Shown here piece after piece: positions 54,550-64,000 of a DNA stretch of 64,000 nucleotides. The position numbers and the translations under genes were made by a program. The stretch spans positions 434,001 through 498,000 of the forward strand of contig NZ_WMDZ01000001.1 of the NCBI RefSeq assembly GCF_021735935.1, in the 5' to 3' direction. Under the pieces are notes generated by a model. It searched no databases, was not told the origin of the DNA, and was given only the letters and a program-made list of their open reading frames with translations. How positions within the stretch are numbered: position 1 is the first letter of the stretch; each line of letters begins with the position of its first letter. Source of the stretch: Sulfitobacter sp. M39 (GTDB taxonomy: Bacteria > Pseudomonadota > Alphaproteobacteria > Rhodobacterales > Rhodobacteraceae).

Positions 54550-57505
54550 ACCGCAGGACGCACCGCGCGTTTTCGGGCTGGCCCCGGGCGTCGACTTTCC
54601 CAAGGAACTGGTGCGGGGTTTGCTTTCGCGGCTGGAAGGGCAACCCGCCCATGCCATCGGGCGGATCGATCTGGTGGTGAACACCCGCCGGATGCAGCGC
54701 CGCCTGCGCGATATCTTTGACGCGGGCCCGCCCAGCCTGCTGCCGCGCATCCATCTGATCGACAACCTGGATACCCTTGGCAGCGGCGTTGACCTGCCAC
54801 GCCCCGGTCCTGCTCTACGCCGCCGGTTAGAGCTGATTACGCTGGTGTCAAAGCTGCTGGATCAGGCGCCTGAACTGGCCCCGCGCGCGTCGCTTTATGA
54901 CCTGTCGGATAGTCTGGCGCAGTTGATCGACGAAATGCAGGGCGAGGGCGTACCGGTCGAGGCTGTGACCGAGCTGGATGTCAGTGACCAATCGGGCCAT
55001 TGGGAACGCGCGAAACAGTTCCTCGCCATCGCGCATCAGTATCTGGGGGAAAGCATCACCCGCCCTGATCCGCGTGCGCGGCAACGTCAGGTCGCACAGC
55101 GCCTGATCGCAGAGTGGGAGCAGAACCCGCCCCGGCACCCGGTGATTGTCGCAGGCTCTACCGGATCGCGGGGCACCTCTGCCCTGCTGATGGAGGCGGT
55201 GGCAAAGCTGCCGCAAGGCGCGCTTGTGCTTCCCGGTTTCTGTTTCGACATGCCGCAAGCGGTCTGGACCGATCTGGGCGAGGATCAGGAAAAGATATCG
55301 CAGGATCATCCACAATACCGGTTCCGCGATTTGCTGCGCCAGCTTGAGATGTCGCGCAGCAAGATCGAGGCCTGGACCGACACGCCGCCGCCCTCTGCCG
55401 CGCGCAATGCGTTGGTTTCGCTGTCCCTGCGCCCTGCCCCTGTGACCCACGTCTGGCTGACCGAAGGGCCGAAGCTACCCGATCTGCATCAGGCCACCGA
55501 AGGGTTAACCCTGATACAGGCCCCTACCCCGCGTGCAGAAGCGCTCGCGATTGCGCTGCGCCTGCGCCAAGCGGTCGAGGACGGCAAAACCGCCGCGCTG
55601 ATCACCCCGGACCGGATGCTGTCGCGTCAGGTGACCTCGGCGCTGGACCGGTGGAACATCCTGCCCGATGACAGCGCGGGCCTGCCGCTGCATCTGTCGC
55701 CTCCGGGTCGGTTCTTGCGTCACGTGGGCGATCTGTTCCTGCGCAAGCTGGATTCCGAAGCCTTGCTGACCCTCCTGAAACACCCGCTGACTCACAGCGG
55801 CGGGGAGCGCAATTTTCACCAGCTCAACACCCAAAGGCTGGAACTGCAACTGCGCCGCGACGGGCTGCCCTATCCGGATGCAGAAGGTGTGTTGAAACTG
55901 GCGCGCAAGACGGTATCGCGGTCAAAAGACCCCGCGCAGATGGATGTCTGGGCCGATTGGGTCGGCACCCATCTGACCGATTGCGAACTCACCGGCGACC
56001 GGCCGCTGGAAGACTGGGTCGCCCTGCATATGGCGCTGGCCGATGCCATCGCCGACGGTGCGGCCCCAAGCCAGCCCAACGGGTTGTGGCAGCATCACGC
56101 CGGCGAAGAGGCGGCGAAGGTGATGAACGATCTTGCCGAAAACGCGCCCTATGGTGGCGAGATGTCGGCGGCGGATTACACCGATTTGGTGGGTGCCCTG
56201 CTGCAACAGGGCGAAATCCGCGACCGCGACGCGCCGCATCCCAACGTCATGATCTGGGGCACGCTCGAGGCCCGCGTGCAGGGCGCCGATCTGGTGATCC
56301 TTGGCGGGCTGAATGACAGCACTTGGCCCGAAGCCCCGCCGCCCGACCCCTGGCTGAACCGCCAGATGCGCCTGAAAGCGGGTTTGCTGCTGCCTGAACG
56401 GCGGATCGGCCTGTCGGCTCATGACTATCAGCAATCCATCGCCGCGCCCGAGGTCTGCCTGACCCGCGCAATCCGGTCGGACGAGGCTGAGACCGTGCCT
56501 TCGCGTTGGCTGAACCGCTTGGGCAACCTGCTGAACGGTTTGCCCGCGCAGGGCGGCGATGCGGCGTGGAAGGCGATGATCAAACGCGGCGACCACTGGC
56601 TGGATCAGGCCCGCGCGCTGGAAACCGTGACCCGTGTGCCCCCCGCACCGCGCCCGTCGCCGCGCCCGCCCCGTGCCGCACGCCCCCATGCGCTGTCGGT
56701 GACAGAGATCAAGCGCCTGATCCGCGACCCCTATGCGGTCTATGCGAAACACAGTCTGAAACTGCGTGCGCTGAACCCGCTGGTGCAATCGCCAGACGCG
56801 CCCGTGCGCGGCATCATCGTGCACGAGATCATGGAACGGTTCATCAAATCGGTGACAGCGGACCCTGCGCTTTTGACGAAAAGCCACTTGTTAGAGACTG
56901 CCCGCGCCGTGTTAGAGGGCGAAGCCCCCTGGCCCGCCGCGCGCGTCATGTGGCTGACCAAGATCGAACGGATCGCCGATTGGTTCATCGAAAACGAAGT
57001 GCAGCGACAAAGCTATTCCACCCCCGCCGCCTTTGAAAAAGCCGCCAAGGGCAGTCACGATTTCCCCGATCTGGGCTTTACCCTTATGGGCTTTGCCGAC
57101 CGGATCGACCGGACGGAAGATGGCGATATTCTGATCTATGACTATAAAACCGGTACGCCACCTAGTGTGGCCGAGCAGAAAGCATTTGATAAGCAGTTGC
57201 TGCTCGAAGCCGCGATGGTCGAGGAAGGCGGTTTCAAGGAAATCGGCCCCGCCCCCGTTGCCCAGGCCGCCTATATCGGGCTTGGCAGCAAACCGGTGGA
57301 ACGCCCAGCGCCGCTTGAGGATGAACCCCCGCACGAGGTGCTGGCCAAGCTGCACGCGCTGATCACCAGCTACCTGTCGGATGAACAGGGGTTTACCGCG
57401 CGCCGGATGGTGAAAACCACGGATTTCGCGGGCGATTATGACCAGTTGGCTCGGTTTGGCGAATGGGATGCCACGACCGAACCCACGCCGGAGGATCTGA
57501 CATGA
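54542..57505 (+). CDS. addB: AddB subunit of the double-strand break repair helicase-nuclease
   Basis: A 987-residue AddB of the alphaproteobacterial type. Visible are an N-terminal FGLAPGVDFPKELVRG, VNTRRMQRRLRD, the middle helicase-like part with VILGGLNDSTWPEA, and a C-terminal RecB-type nuclease core with VRGIIVHEIMERF and ILIYDYKTGTPPS (catalytic Asp/Lys). With AddA it resects double-strand ends for RecA loading. It starts 8 bases inside murU and ends in an ATGA overlap with addA, so translation is coupled. Confidence 0.94.
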   Translation: MFEPQDAPRVFGLAPGVDFPKELVRGLLSRLEGQPAHAIGRIDLVVNTRRMQRRLRDIFDAGPPSLLPRIHLIDNLDTLGSGVDLPRPGPALRRRLELITLVSKLLDQAPELAPRASLYDLSDSLAQLIDEMQGEGVPVEAVTELDVSDQSGHWERAKQFLAIAHQYLGESITRPDPRARQRQVAQRLIAEWEQNPPRHPVIVAGSTGSRGTSALLMEAVAKLPQGALVLPGFCFDMPQAVWTDLGEDQEKISQDHPQYRFRDLLRQLEMSRSKIEAWTDTPPPSAARNALVSLSLRPAPVTHVWLTEGPKLPDLHQATEGLTLIQAPTPRAEALAIALRLRQAVEDGKTAALITPDRMLSRQVTSALDRWNILPDDSAGLPLHLSPPGRFLRHVGDLFLRKLDSEALLTLLKHPLTHSGGERNFHQLNTQRLELQLRRDGLPYPDAEGVLKLARKTVSRSKDPAQMDVWADWVGTHLTDCELTGDRPLEDWVALHMALADAIADGAAPSQPNGLWQHHAGEEAAKVMNDLAENAPYGGEMSAADYTDLVGALLQQGEIRDRDAPHPNVMIWGTLEARVQGADLVILGGLNDSTWPEAPPPDPWLNRQMRLKAGLLLPERRIGLSAHDYQQSIAAPEVCLTRAIRSDEAETVPSRWLNRLGNLLNGLPAQGGDAAWKAMIKRGDHWLDQARALETVTRVPPAPRPSPRPPRAARPHALSVTEIKRLIRDPYAVYAKHSLKLRALNPLVQSPDAPVRGIIVHEIMERFIKSVTADPALLTKSHLLETARAVLEGEAPWPAARVMWLTKIERIADWFIENEVQRQSYSTPAAFEKAAKGSHDFPDLGFTLMGFADRIDRTEDGDILIYDYKTGTPPSVAEQKAFDKQLLLEAAMVEEGGFKEIGPAPVAQAAYIGLGSKPVERPAPLEDEPPHEVLAKLHALITSYLSDEQGFTARRMVKTTDFAGDYDQLARFGEWDATTEPTPEDLT

Positions 57506-60500
57506 CCGCCCCCTTTGACGACGCGACCCGCGCCCAGATCGACGCGGCGCGGCCCGATGCCTCTACGTGGTTGGGGGCGAATGCGGGCTCGGGTAAGACC
57601 CGCGTGCTGACCGACCGCGTGGCGCGGCTGTTGCTAAACGGGGTTGAGCCGCAGCATATCCTGTGCCTGACCTACACCAAGGCCGCCGCGTCAGAGATGC
57701 AGAACCGGCTGTTCAAACGGCTCGGTGCCTGGGCCATGCTGACCGACGCCGATCTGCGTCATTCACTGTCGGAGCTAGGGGTCGAGGATGGCTTTACCCC
57801 CGAAAAGCTGCGCATGGCCCGCACCCTGTTTGCCCGCGCCATCGAAACCCCCGGCGGGCTGAAAATTCAGACGATCCATTCGTTCTGTGCGTCTCTATTA
57901 CGGCGCTTTCCACTAGAAGCAGGGGTGAGCCCGCAGTTCACCGAGATCGAAGACCGCGCCGCCGATCTACTGCGGGCCGAGATCGTGGACACCATGGCCG
58001 AGGGGCAGGATGCCGCGCTGATCACCACGCTGGCGCGGATGTACACGGGCGAGGACTTCAGCAAGCTTACCCGCAGTATCGTCGGGCAGCGCGAAGGCTT
58101 TGCCACTGTGCTGTCATGGGAAGAGGTGCTGGCGCTGTTCGATCAACCCGCCGATCTGACCGAGGACAAGATCACCACTTCGGTGTTTCTGGGGTCAGAG
58201 GCGATGATCCTTGAACAGATGATCCCGCCGATGCGGGCCAAGGGCGGGCTGGACGGCAAGACGGCGGAAAAGCTGGCCACGATCCAGACGATGGACATCT
58301 CCGCCCTGCCCGTTCTGGAAGACGTGATGCTGACCGGTGCGGGCGCCAAGGAACCCTTTACCGCCAAGGTCGGCAGCCTGCCCACGAAACCGACGCAAAA
58401 GCTGCTGTTTGATCTGATGCCGCAGATCGACGACCTCATGCGGCGGGTGGAAGATGCCCGTGACGCGCGATTGGCGCTGCGGGCGGCGCAGAAGACCCAT
58501 GTGCTGCATCAATTCGCGCATCGTTTCCTTGAGATCTATGCCCACGAGAAACAGAAACGCGGCTGGCTAGACTTTGACGATCTGATCCTCAAGGCGCGGG
58601 CGCTGCTGACCAACCCTGCGGTCGCGGCCTGGGTGCTTTACCGGATCGACGGTGGCATTGATCATATTCTGGTGGACGAAGCGCAGGATACCAGCCCGCG
58701 CCAATGGGATGTGATCGAACGGCTGGCCGATGAATTCTACAGCGGCGATGGTGCCCGCGAAGAGGAAGACCGCACGCTGTTCGTTGTGGGCGACAAAAAA
58801 CAGTCGATCTATTCCTTTCAGGGGGCCGACCCGCGCGAGTTTGATCACAAACAGGATCTGTTTGAACAGAAGATCTCCCAAGCGGGTCAGATCTTTCAAC
58901 GACGCAGCCTTGAGTATTCGTTCCGATCCTCCTCGGCGATCCTGCAACTGGTAGATACGACGCTCGCCCCCCATACCGATGCAGGGTTTCAGGCCGATGC
59001 GGCGCATAAGGCGTTCAAATCCGCCCTGCCCGGCCGTGTTGATCTTTGGCCCGTGGTCGAGAAAACCGATGAACCCGATGACCGTGAATGGTCCGATCCT
59101 GTCGATCAAAAGTCGGCGCATCACCATACGGTCGTTCTGGCCGATCAGGTCGCGTCGCAGATCAAGGAGCTGACCGAAGGCGAACATTATCTGCCCGTCG
59201 ATACCGATACCCCCGGCGCCTTTGCGCGGCGGCGTATTCGGGCGGGTGACTTTTTGATCCTTGTGCAGCGGCGCAGTGATCTGTTCTCGGAAATCATTCG
59301 CGCGTGCAAAACCGCCGGTGTGCCGATTGCGGGCGCGGACCGGTTGAAGGTCGGAGCCGAACTGGCTGTCAAGGATCTGGCGGCGCTGCTGTCCTTCCTC
59401 GCTACGCCCGAAGACAGCCTGTCGCTGGCGACGGCGCTGAAATCGCCTCTGTTCGGGTGGACAGAGCAGATGTTGTTCACCCTGTCCCACTACCGCAAGG
59501 AAGATCACCTGTGGCAGGCCTTGCGCAGCAGCGATGCCTACCCCGAAACCGTTGCCATCCTCCGAGATTTGCGGGCGCAGGTCGATTTCCTGCGGCCCTA
59601 TGACCTGATCGAACGTATCCTGACCCGCCATGACGGGCGCCGCAAGCTGTTGGCGCGGCTGGGGTCAGAGGCAGAGGACGGGATCAACGCCATGCTCTCG
59701 CAGGCGCTATCGTACGAGCGCGGCGCGATCCCCAGCCTCACGGGGTTTCTGGTGTGGATGCAGACCGACGACCTCGAGATCAAGCGCCAGATCGACAATG
59801 CCTCGGATCAGGTGCGGGTGATGACCGTGCACGGGGCCAAGGGGCTAGAGGCACCGATTGTGATCCTGCCGGACACGGGCAAACGCCCTTTGGTGATCCG
59901 GGACGAGATCATCAAGATCGGTGACACGCCCGTATGGAAACTGTCCGAAGGGGATATGCCCGCTGCCATGCGCGGCGCGCTGGACGACCGCAAGGCGCGC
60001 GAGATGGCCGAACGGCTGCGGCTGCTTTATGTGGCGATGACGCGGGCCGAGAAATGGCTGATCGTGGCCGCGGCGGGAGAGCTGCCCAAGGATGGCAACA
60101 GCTGGTATCAGATGGTCGGTGCCGCCATGGGTCAGGCCGGTGCCAAGCCGGTCGGCAGCTCGGGCGGGATGCGGTTTGAACATGGCGACTGGGATGCGCT
60201 GCCGGTGATCGACTCCGCCCCCAAAACCCACACCACGCCAGTGTTAGAGCCTGTTTTCAACACGGCCCTTACCGATATTCCGCTACGCGCCAAAACGCTG
60301 GCCCCCTCTGATCTGGGCGGCGCCAAGGCCCTGCCCGGCGATGATGGCCAATCGGAAGATGCGGCGAAATCCTACGGCAATCTGGTGCATAAGATGCTGG
60401 AAACCCTGCCGATGATGCATAGCGACCGCTGGAACGGCGTGCTGCACACGCTGGCGCAGGGATATGATGAAACCGTCGCCCAAGCCGCCTTGAGAGAGGC

Positions 60501-60879
60501 GATCGCCGTCTTGGATACGCCCGAACTGGCGCATGTCTTTGGCAAGGACGCCTTGGCAGAGGCGCCGATCACCGCGCCCTTGGGCACCGAACGGCTGCAC
60601 GGGACAATCGACCGGCTGCTGGTGTCGGATACGGATGTATTGCTGGTGGATTACAAAACCAACCGCGTGGTGCCCGATACGCCTGATCGCTGCCCGGAAG
60701 GGCTGTTGCGCCAGATGGGGGCCTATGCCGCAGCACTGGCGCAGGTGTTTCCCGATCACCGCATCCGCACCGCTATTTTATGGACCCGTACCGCCACGCT
60801 GATGGAACTGCCCGACGCGCTGATCACAAACGCCCTATCGCGGGTGCGCGATCTTGACGGGACGCATGGGGCTACATAG
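57502..60879 (+). CDS. addA: AddA subunit, UvrD-type helicase and nuclease
   Basis: A 1,125-residue AddA: Walker A GANAGSGKTRVLT (Lys32), motif Ia LCLTYTKAAASEM, motif II HILVDEAQDTSPRQW, motif III GDKKQSIYSFQGADP, motif V VMTVHGAKGLEAP, motif VI LYVAMTRAEKWL, and a C-terminal RecB-type nuclease with VLLVDYKTNR. It supplies the 3'-5' helicase and the second nuclease of AddAB. It begins in the addB stop and is followed by trxA after 37 bases. Confidence 0.96.
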   Translation: MTAPFDDATRAQIDAARPDASTWLGANAGSGKTRVLTDRVARLLLNGVEPQHILCLTYTKAAASEMQNRLFKRLGAWAMLTDADLRHSLSELGVEDGFTPEKLRMARTLFARAIETPGGLKIQTIHSFCASLLRRFPLEAGVSPQFTEIEDRAADLLRAEIVDTMAEGQDAALITTLARMYTGEDFSKLTRSIVGQREGFATVLSWEEVLALFDQPADLTEDKITTSVFLGSEAMILEQMIPPMRAKGGLDGKTAEKLATIQTMDISALPVLEDVMLTGAGAKEPFTAKVGSLPTKPTQKLLFDLMPQIDDLMRRVEDARDARLALRAAQKTHVLHQFAHRFLEIYAHEKQKRGWLDFDDLILKARALLTNPAVAAWVLYRIDGGIDHILVDEAQDTSPRQWDVIERLADEFYSGDGAREEEDRTLFVVGDKKQSIYSFQGADPREFDHKQDLFEQKISQAGQIFQRRSLEYSFRSSSAILQLVDTTLAPHTDAGFQADAAHKAFKSALPGRVDLWPVVEKTDEPDDREWSDPVDQKSAHHHTVVLADQVASQIKELTEGEHYLPVDTDTPGAFARRRIRAGDFLILVQRRSDLFSEIIRACKTAGVPIAGADRLKVGAELAVKDLAALLSFLATPEDSLSLATALKSPLFGWTEQMLFTLSHYRKEDHLWQALRSSDAYPETVAILRDLRAQVDFLRPYDLIERILTRHDGRRKLLARLGSEAEDGINAMLSQALSYERGAIPSLTGFLVWMQTDDLEIKRQIDNASDQVRVMTVHGAKGLEAPIVILPDTGKRPLVIRDEIIKIGDTPVWKLSEGDMPAAMRGALDDRKAREMAERLRLLYVAMTRAEKWLIVAAAGELPKDGNSWYQMVGAAMGQAGAKPVGSSGGMRFEHGDWDALPVIDSAPKTHTTPVLEPVFNTALTDIPLRAKTLAPSDLGGAKALPGDDGQSEDAAKSYGNLVHKMLETLPMMHSDRWNGVLHTLAQGYDETVAQAALREAIAVLDTPELAHVFGKDALAEAPITAPLGTERLHGTIDRLLVSDTDVLLVDYKTNRVVPDTPDRCPEGLLRQMGAYAAALAQVFPDHRIRTAILWTRTATLMELPDALITNALSRVRDLDGTHGAT

Positions 60880-60916
60880 GTTCCCACTCTAACCAACCCC
60901 GTGCAGGAGCAGCAAC

Positions 60917-61237
60917 ATGGCAACCGTCGCAGTCACAGACGCAACATTCGACGCAGAAGTTAAGAATTCCGATATCCCCGTTGTGGTGGATTTCTGGGCT
61001 GAGTGGTGCGGCCCCTGTAAGCAGATCGGCCCCGCGCTCGAGGAACTTTCCTCCGAGATGGACGGCAAGGTAAAGATCGTCAAAGTCAACGTTGACGAGA
61101 ACCCGAACAGCCCCGCCCAGATGGGTGTGCGTGGCATCCCTGCCCTGTTCATCTTCAAGAACGGCGAAGTCGTATCGAACCTGGCCGGCGCCCGCCCCAA
61201 GGCCGCGCTGCAAGGCTGGATCGAAGAGTCGATCTAA
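60917..61237 (+). CDS. trxA: Thioredoxin
   Basis: A 106-residue classical thioredoxin with the redox motif WCGPC at residues 30-34, the buried Asp (VVDFWAEW) and the cis-proline loop RGIPALFIF. It reduces disulfides in cytoplasmic enzymes, drawing electrons from thioredoxin reductase. GCAGGAGC lies 8 bases before the ATG. The addBA-trxA order is usual in Rhodobacterales and it may share their transcript. It converges with the APH-like gene. Confidence 0.97.
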   Translation: MATVAVTDATFDAEVKNSDIPVVVDFWAEWCGPCKQIGPALEELSSEMDGKVKIVKVNVDENPNSPAQMGVRGIPALFIFKNGEVVSNLAGARPKAALQGWIEESI

Positions 61238-61273
61238 GCTGCCGCACCCGCAGCAAGCACATTCAGTGGCGCG

Positions 61274-62239
61274 TCAGGCAAAGGCTTGGCGCGCTATTTT
61301 TTTGATCCGCTCGAACCGCATGACATTGGCGATAGATCCATGTTCTTGAATCCGGTTCCAGTCGGTCAGGATCTGCACCCGCGTCAGGAAGTGCACCGTG
61401 GGATCATCGGGCGGCACCAGCGTGTATCCTTCAAAGAACGCGTCCCAGGCGGCGGGGGGAACGCTATGGCCTTTGGGCAAGACATCAAGGTCGCCTACCA
61501 TCTGGGTATAGCTTTGCAGCAGCCGCGCGATGTCATAGCCCACGGGCGACGGTGTGGTCGCTGAAAAATCGAACGCTGACGTTTCATCGGGCGACATCAC
61601 CAGATTATACCCGTTCAGGTCGCCATGTTTCGCCGCGATCTGGCCCGCGTGCCCTTGGGCCTGAGGTGCGTATTCCGCGATACGGCCCACATAAGCCGCA
61701 AAACGTTGCTTGCCATTGATCCGACGCGCACCGCTTTCAACACGCGCCACCAGACGGTGCAGATGATTGACCATGAACCGCGGCTGAAACGGATGGGTGC
61801 CCTGCAAAGCGGCCCCGTGAAACGCCGCCAGCCAACCGCCCGCCCGGCGCAGCAAGGGGGCGTGATCCTCTGTCTGGCGACACAGGTCCAGAAACGTGTC
61901 GCCCTTGGCAAAGCGCATCAGATAGGCCTGCTGGCCCGCGTCCGCCGCGAGGATCTGTGGCACGCTATAACCGGGCACTGCGTCGAGCGCGTCATAGGCT
62001 GCCTGATGGGCAGCAAGCATAGCGGTGAACCTGTCGGTATCCCACGGACGAGCCACGTGTTTGAACACGACAGAGGCCCCGTCACGCCCGTCATAGCGCT
62101 GCACGATCTGGCGCTGGTTGCTGTCATCCTTGATCCACTCGGCCCCGCAGGTAAAGGTTTCGGGCGCAATCCCTGACTTGGCCGCCAATGCCTCAAATAT
62201 TTGAAATGCCTGCACTTTCAGGTCGTCTACCGGTGGCAT
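61274..62239 (-). CDS. Aminoglycoside phosphotransferase-fold kinase
   Basis: A 321-residue APH/choline-kinase-fold protein. Catalytic loop [13 protein letters not shown] and the metal-binding [19 protein letters not shown] are intact; [15 protein letters not shown] supplies the ATP-lysine. The substrate is unknown; the fold includes sugar, choline, homoserine and antibiotic kinases, and nothing here points to resistance. It is divergent from hslV, with 74 bases between the two starts, and convergent with trxA. A second APH-fold kinase (amgK) is present in this window. Confidence 0.83.
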   Translation of the reverse strand: MPPVDDLKVQAFQIFEALAAKSGIAPETFTCGAEWIKDDSNQRQIVQRYDGRDGASVVFKHVARPWDTDRFTAMLAAHQAAYDALDAVPGYSVPQILAADAGQQAYLMRFAKGDTFLDLCRQTEDHAPLLRRAGGWLAAFHGAALQGTHPFQPRFMVNHLHRLVARVESGARRINGKQRFAAYVGRIAEYAPQAQGHAGQIAAKHGDLNGYNLVMSPDETSAFDFSATTPSPVGYDIARLLQSYTQMVGDLDVLPKGHSVPPAAWDAFFEGYTLVPPDDPTVHFLTRVQILTDWNRIQEHGSIANVMRFERIKKIARQAFA

Positions 62240-62262
62240 TCAAATCCTTTCGGGACATTAGC

Positions 62263-62292
62263 CTTGCGAAACAGCGGCGGGGTTTTCATATA
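62263..62292 (+). promoter_or_regulatory. Putative heat-shock (RpoH-type) promoter of hslVU
   Basis: CTTGCG (62263-62268), an 18-base spacer and CATATA (62287-62292) resemble RpoH promoters of alphaproteobacteria (CTTG at -35, CATAT-like -10). The predicted start point is about 15 bases before the hslV ATG. Confidence 0.4.
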
Positions 62293-62313
62293 GGTTTGAA
62301 CTATGGAGGCTAC

Positions 62314-62871
62314 ATGTCAAAGCAAGAATTCCCCGGCTGGCACGGGACCACCATCATCGGTGTGAAGAAAGACGGCGAAGTCGTGATCGCGGGCGACGGT
62401 CAGGTCAGCCTTGGCCAAACGGTGATCAAAGGAACCGCACGCAAGGTGCGCCGGCTCAGCCCCGGCGGGTTTGACGTTGTCGCGGGCTTTGCCGGATCGA
62501 CTGCTGATGCTTTCACGCTGCTGGAACGGCTTGAAGCCAAGCTTGAAGCCACGCCCGGACAGTTGGCGCGTGCCAGTGTCGAGCTTGCCAAAGACTGGCG
62601 CACCGACAAATACCTGCAAAAGCTCGAAGCGATGCTGATCGTGTCAGACGGGCGCGAGCTGCTGGTGATCACCGGCGCGGGTGACGTGCTGGAGCCTGAA
62701 CATTCTGTCGCGGCCATCGGGTCGGGCGGAAATTACGCGCTGGCCGCTGCGCGCGGCATGATGGACAGCGACCGCGACGCCGAAACCGTCGCGCGGGATG
62801 CAATGAAGATCGCGTCGGACATCTGCGTTTATACCAATGGTAACCTCACGGTGGAGAAAATCACACAATGA
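62314..62871 (+). CDS. hslV: ATP-dependent protease peptidase subunit HslV
   Basis: A 185-residue proteasome-beta-like peptidase: [20 protein letters not shown] holds the N-terminal threonine nucleophile after removal of a short propeptide; later [20 protein letters not shown] and [15 protein letters not shown]. HslV forms a double hexamer capped by HslU. ATG 62314 follows GGAGG by 5 bases; the upstream open extension is rejected. Its stop overlaps hslU as ATGA. Confidence 0.96.
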   Translation: MSKQEFPGWHGTTIIGVKKDGEVVIAGDGQVSLGQTVIKGTARKVRRLSPGGFDVVAGFAGSTADAFTLLERLEAKLEATPGQLARASVELAKDWRTDKYLQKLEAMLIVSDGRELLVITGAGDVLEPEHSVAAIGSGGNYALAAARGMMDSDRDAETVARDAMKIASDICVYTNGNLTVEKITQ

Positions 62872-64000
62872 CCGATCTGACCCCCCGCGAAATCGTCTCT
62901 GAACTTGACCGTTTTATCATCGGCCAGAACGACGCTAAACGCGCCGTTGCCGTGGCGCTGCGCAACCGCTGGCGCCGCAAGCAGTTGGGCGATGACCTGC
63001 GCGACGAAGTATACCCCAAGAACATCCTGATGATCGGGCCCACCGGCGTGGGCAAGACCGAGATCAGTCGCCGCTTGGCAAAACTGGCGCGGGCACCTTT
63101 CCTCAAGGTCGAGGCGACGAAATTCACCGAAGTCGGCTATGTCGGCCGCGATGTGGAACAGATCATCCGTGATCTGGTAGACAGCGCCATCGTCATGACC
63201 CGCGAATATATGCGCGAAGACGTGAAGGTCAGCGCCCATAAGGCCGCCGAAGAACGCGTTGTTGACGCGATTGCGGGCAAAGACGCCCGCGAAGGCACCC
63301 GCGATATGTTTCGCAAAAAGCTGAAAGCGGGCGAGCTGGACGATACGATGATCGAGCTTGAAGTCGCCGATACCTCTAGCCCGTTTCCGGCGATGGATAT
63401 CCCCGGACAACCCGGCGGCGGTATGGGGATGATGAACCTTGGCGATCTTTTTGGCAAAGCCATGGGCGGCCGGACGGTCAAGAAACGCCTGTCAGTCGCC
63501 GAAAGCTACGAGGTACTGATCAGCGAAGAGGCCGACAAGCTGCTGGATGACGAAACTGTCAACCGCGCCGCGATCGAAGCGGTAGAGCAGAACGGCATCG
63601 TCTTTCTGGACGAGATCGACAAGGTGTGCGCCCGCTCTGACGCGCGTGGCGGCGATGTCAGCCGTGAAGGCGTGCAGCGCGACCTGCTGCCCCTGATCGA
63701 AGGCACTACCGTATCGACCAAACACGGACCGGTGAAAACGGATCATATCCTGTTTATCGCCTCGGGTGCCTTCCATATTGCCAAGCCGTCCGACCTGTTG
63801 CCCGAATTGCAGGGTCGCTTGCCGATCCGCGTCGAGCTGCGCGCGCTGACGGAAGATGATTTCGTTCGCATCCTGACCGAGACCGACAATGCGCTGACGC
63901 TACAATATACCGCGTTGATGGGCACCGAAGAGGTCGAGGTTGCGTTCACCGACGAAGGTATCAAGGCACTGGCCAAGATTGCCGCCGATGTGAACCAATC
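62868..64000 (+). CDS. hslU: HslU ATPase (3' end beyond window)
   Basis: The first 377 residues of HslU, an AAA+ unfoldase that feeds HslV. Motifs: [22 protein letters not shown], Walker [10 protein letters not shown] (Lys63), the pore loop GYVGRD, the I-domain with Gly/Met-rich [13 protein letters not shown], Walker [12 protein letters not shown] and sensor-1 [10 protein letters not shown]. Roughly 58 residues are missing from the C-terminus if the length is typical. It begins in an ATGA overlap with hslV. Confidence 0.97.
   Translation, partial: MTDLTPREIVSELDRFIIGQNDAKRAVAVALRNRWRRKQLGDDLRDEVYPKNILMIGPTGVGKTEISRRLAKLARAPFLKVEATKFTEVGYVGRDVEQIIRDLVDSAIVMTREYMREDVKVSAHKAAEERVVDAIAGKDAREGTRDMFRKKLKAGELDDTMIELEVADTSSPFPAMDIPGQPGGGMGMMNLGDLFGKAMGGRTVKKRLSVAESYEVLISEEADKLLDDETVNRAAIEAVEQNGIVFLDEIDKVCARSDARGGDVSREGVQRDLLPLIEGTTVSTKHGPVKTDHILFIASGAFHIAKPSDLLPELQGRLPIRVELRALTEDDFVRILTETDNALTLQYTALMGTEEVEVAFTDEGIKALAKIAADVNQ

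Noticed and set aside
58567..59631. A 354-codon minus-strand frame opposite addA
   Set aside because: It lies entirely within a conserved helicase reading frame and looks like a codon-bias shadow.
61238..61273. Terminator between trxA and the APH-like gene
   Set aside because: Only a 5-bp GCTGC/GCAGC stem without T run is present; too weak to call.

Overview
The window comes from an alphaproteobacterium of the Roseobacter group (Rhodobacteraceae sensu lato). Signs of this are a GC-rich backbone, a divergent redox two-component locus whose kinase keeps His225 and Cys265 of the Rhodobacter RegB/PrrB family, an addB-addA-trxA cluster, a hemD / mitofilin-like / hemY cluster divergent from tsaD, and an acidic RTX protein ending in a Hint domain. 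The genus cannot be fixed from sequence alone; Sulfitobacter-like is a guess.

Region 1 (1-5.9 kb): the start of a formate/nitrite-type transporter, a class V aminotransferase-like enzyme, an M20 deacylase, a YegD-like Hsp70 and the binding protein of a family-5 (peptide/opine) ABC transporter. The permeases and fused ATPase that normally follow such a binding protein lie about 15 kb away (20.75-24.1 kb) with a P1-family aminopeptidase. Between the two halves sits region 2 (5.9-20.6 kb), a surface/secretion island: a PrtD-type ABC exporter with decayed ATPase motifs, an O-antigen-polymerase-like protein, a parallel beta-helix protein, an acyltransferase, a flippase, a glycosyltransferase, an HlyD adaptor, a 1,089-residue RTX-Hint protein behind an intergenic region rich in symmetric repeats, and an HdeA-like acidic periplasmic protein. 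Sampled lines in the polymerase/beta-helix part are about 47-53% GC by hand count, against about 62% in a sampled line of the flanking ATPase gene. The simplest reading is that the island was inserted into a pre-existing peptide-uptake operon.

Region 3 (25-33.7 kb) is housekeeping: a class I cytochrome c, an FAH-family hydrolase, HemY, a Mic60/mitofilin-like protein, HemD, TsaD, GpsA, YciI, an EVE protein and a DUF2853 protein. Region 4 (33.9-45 kb) holds a di-heme peroxidase-like protein, a CRTAC1/UnbV-type secreted protein translationally coupled to a ROK repressor, and a D-xylose operon (xylF-xylH-xylG-xylB-xylA) divergent from that repressor, then a DUF1045 protein.

Region 5 (45-64 kb) holds ahcY with an inverted repeat that would cover its Shine-Dalgarno, a small secreted protein, an HD hydrolase, a GNAT protein, the regA-sco / regB redox locus, a PAS sensor, a tightly overlapped tsaE-amgK-murU-addB-addA series, trxA, an APH-like kinase and hslV-hslU (cut by the window edge). 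No tRNA, rRNA, CRISPR array, insertion sequence or integrase was recognised. The most unusual items are the split transporter operon with its island, the degenerate exporter ATPase, the symmetric regulatory region before the RTX-Hint gene, a perfect 17-bp hairpin inside the acyltransferase gene, and the ahcY leader hairpin.
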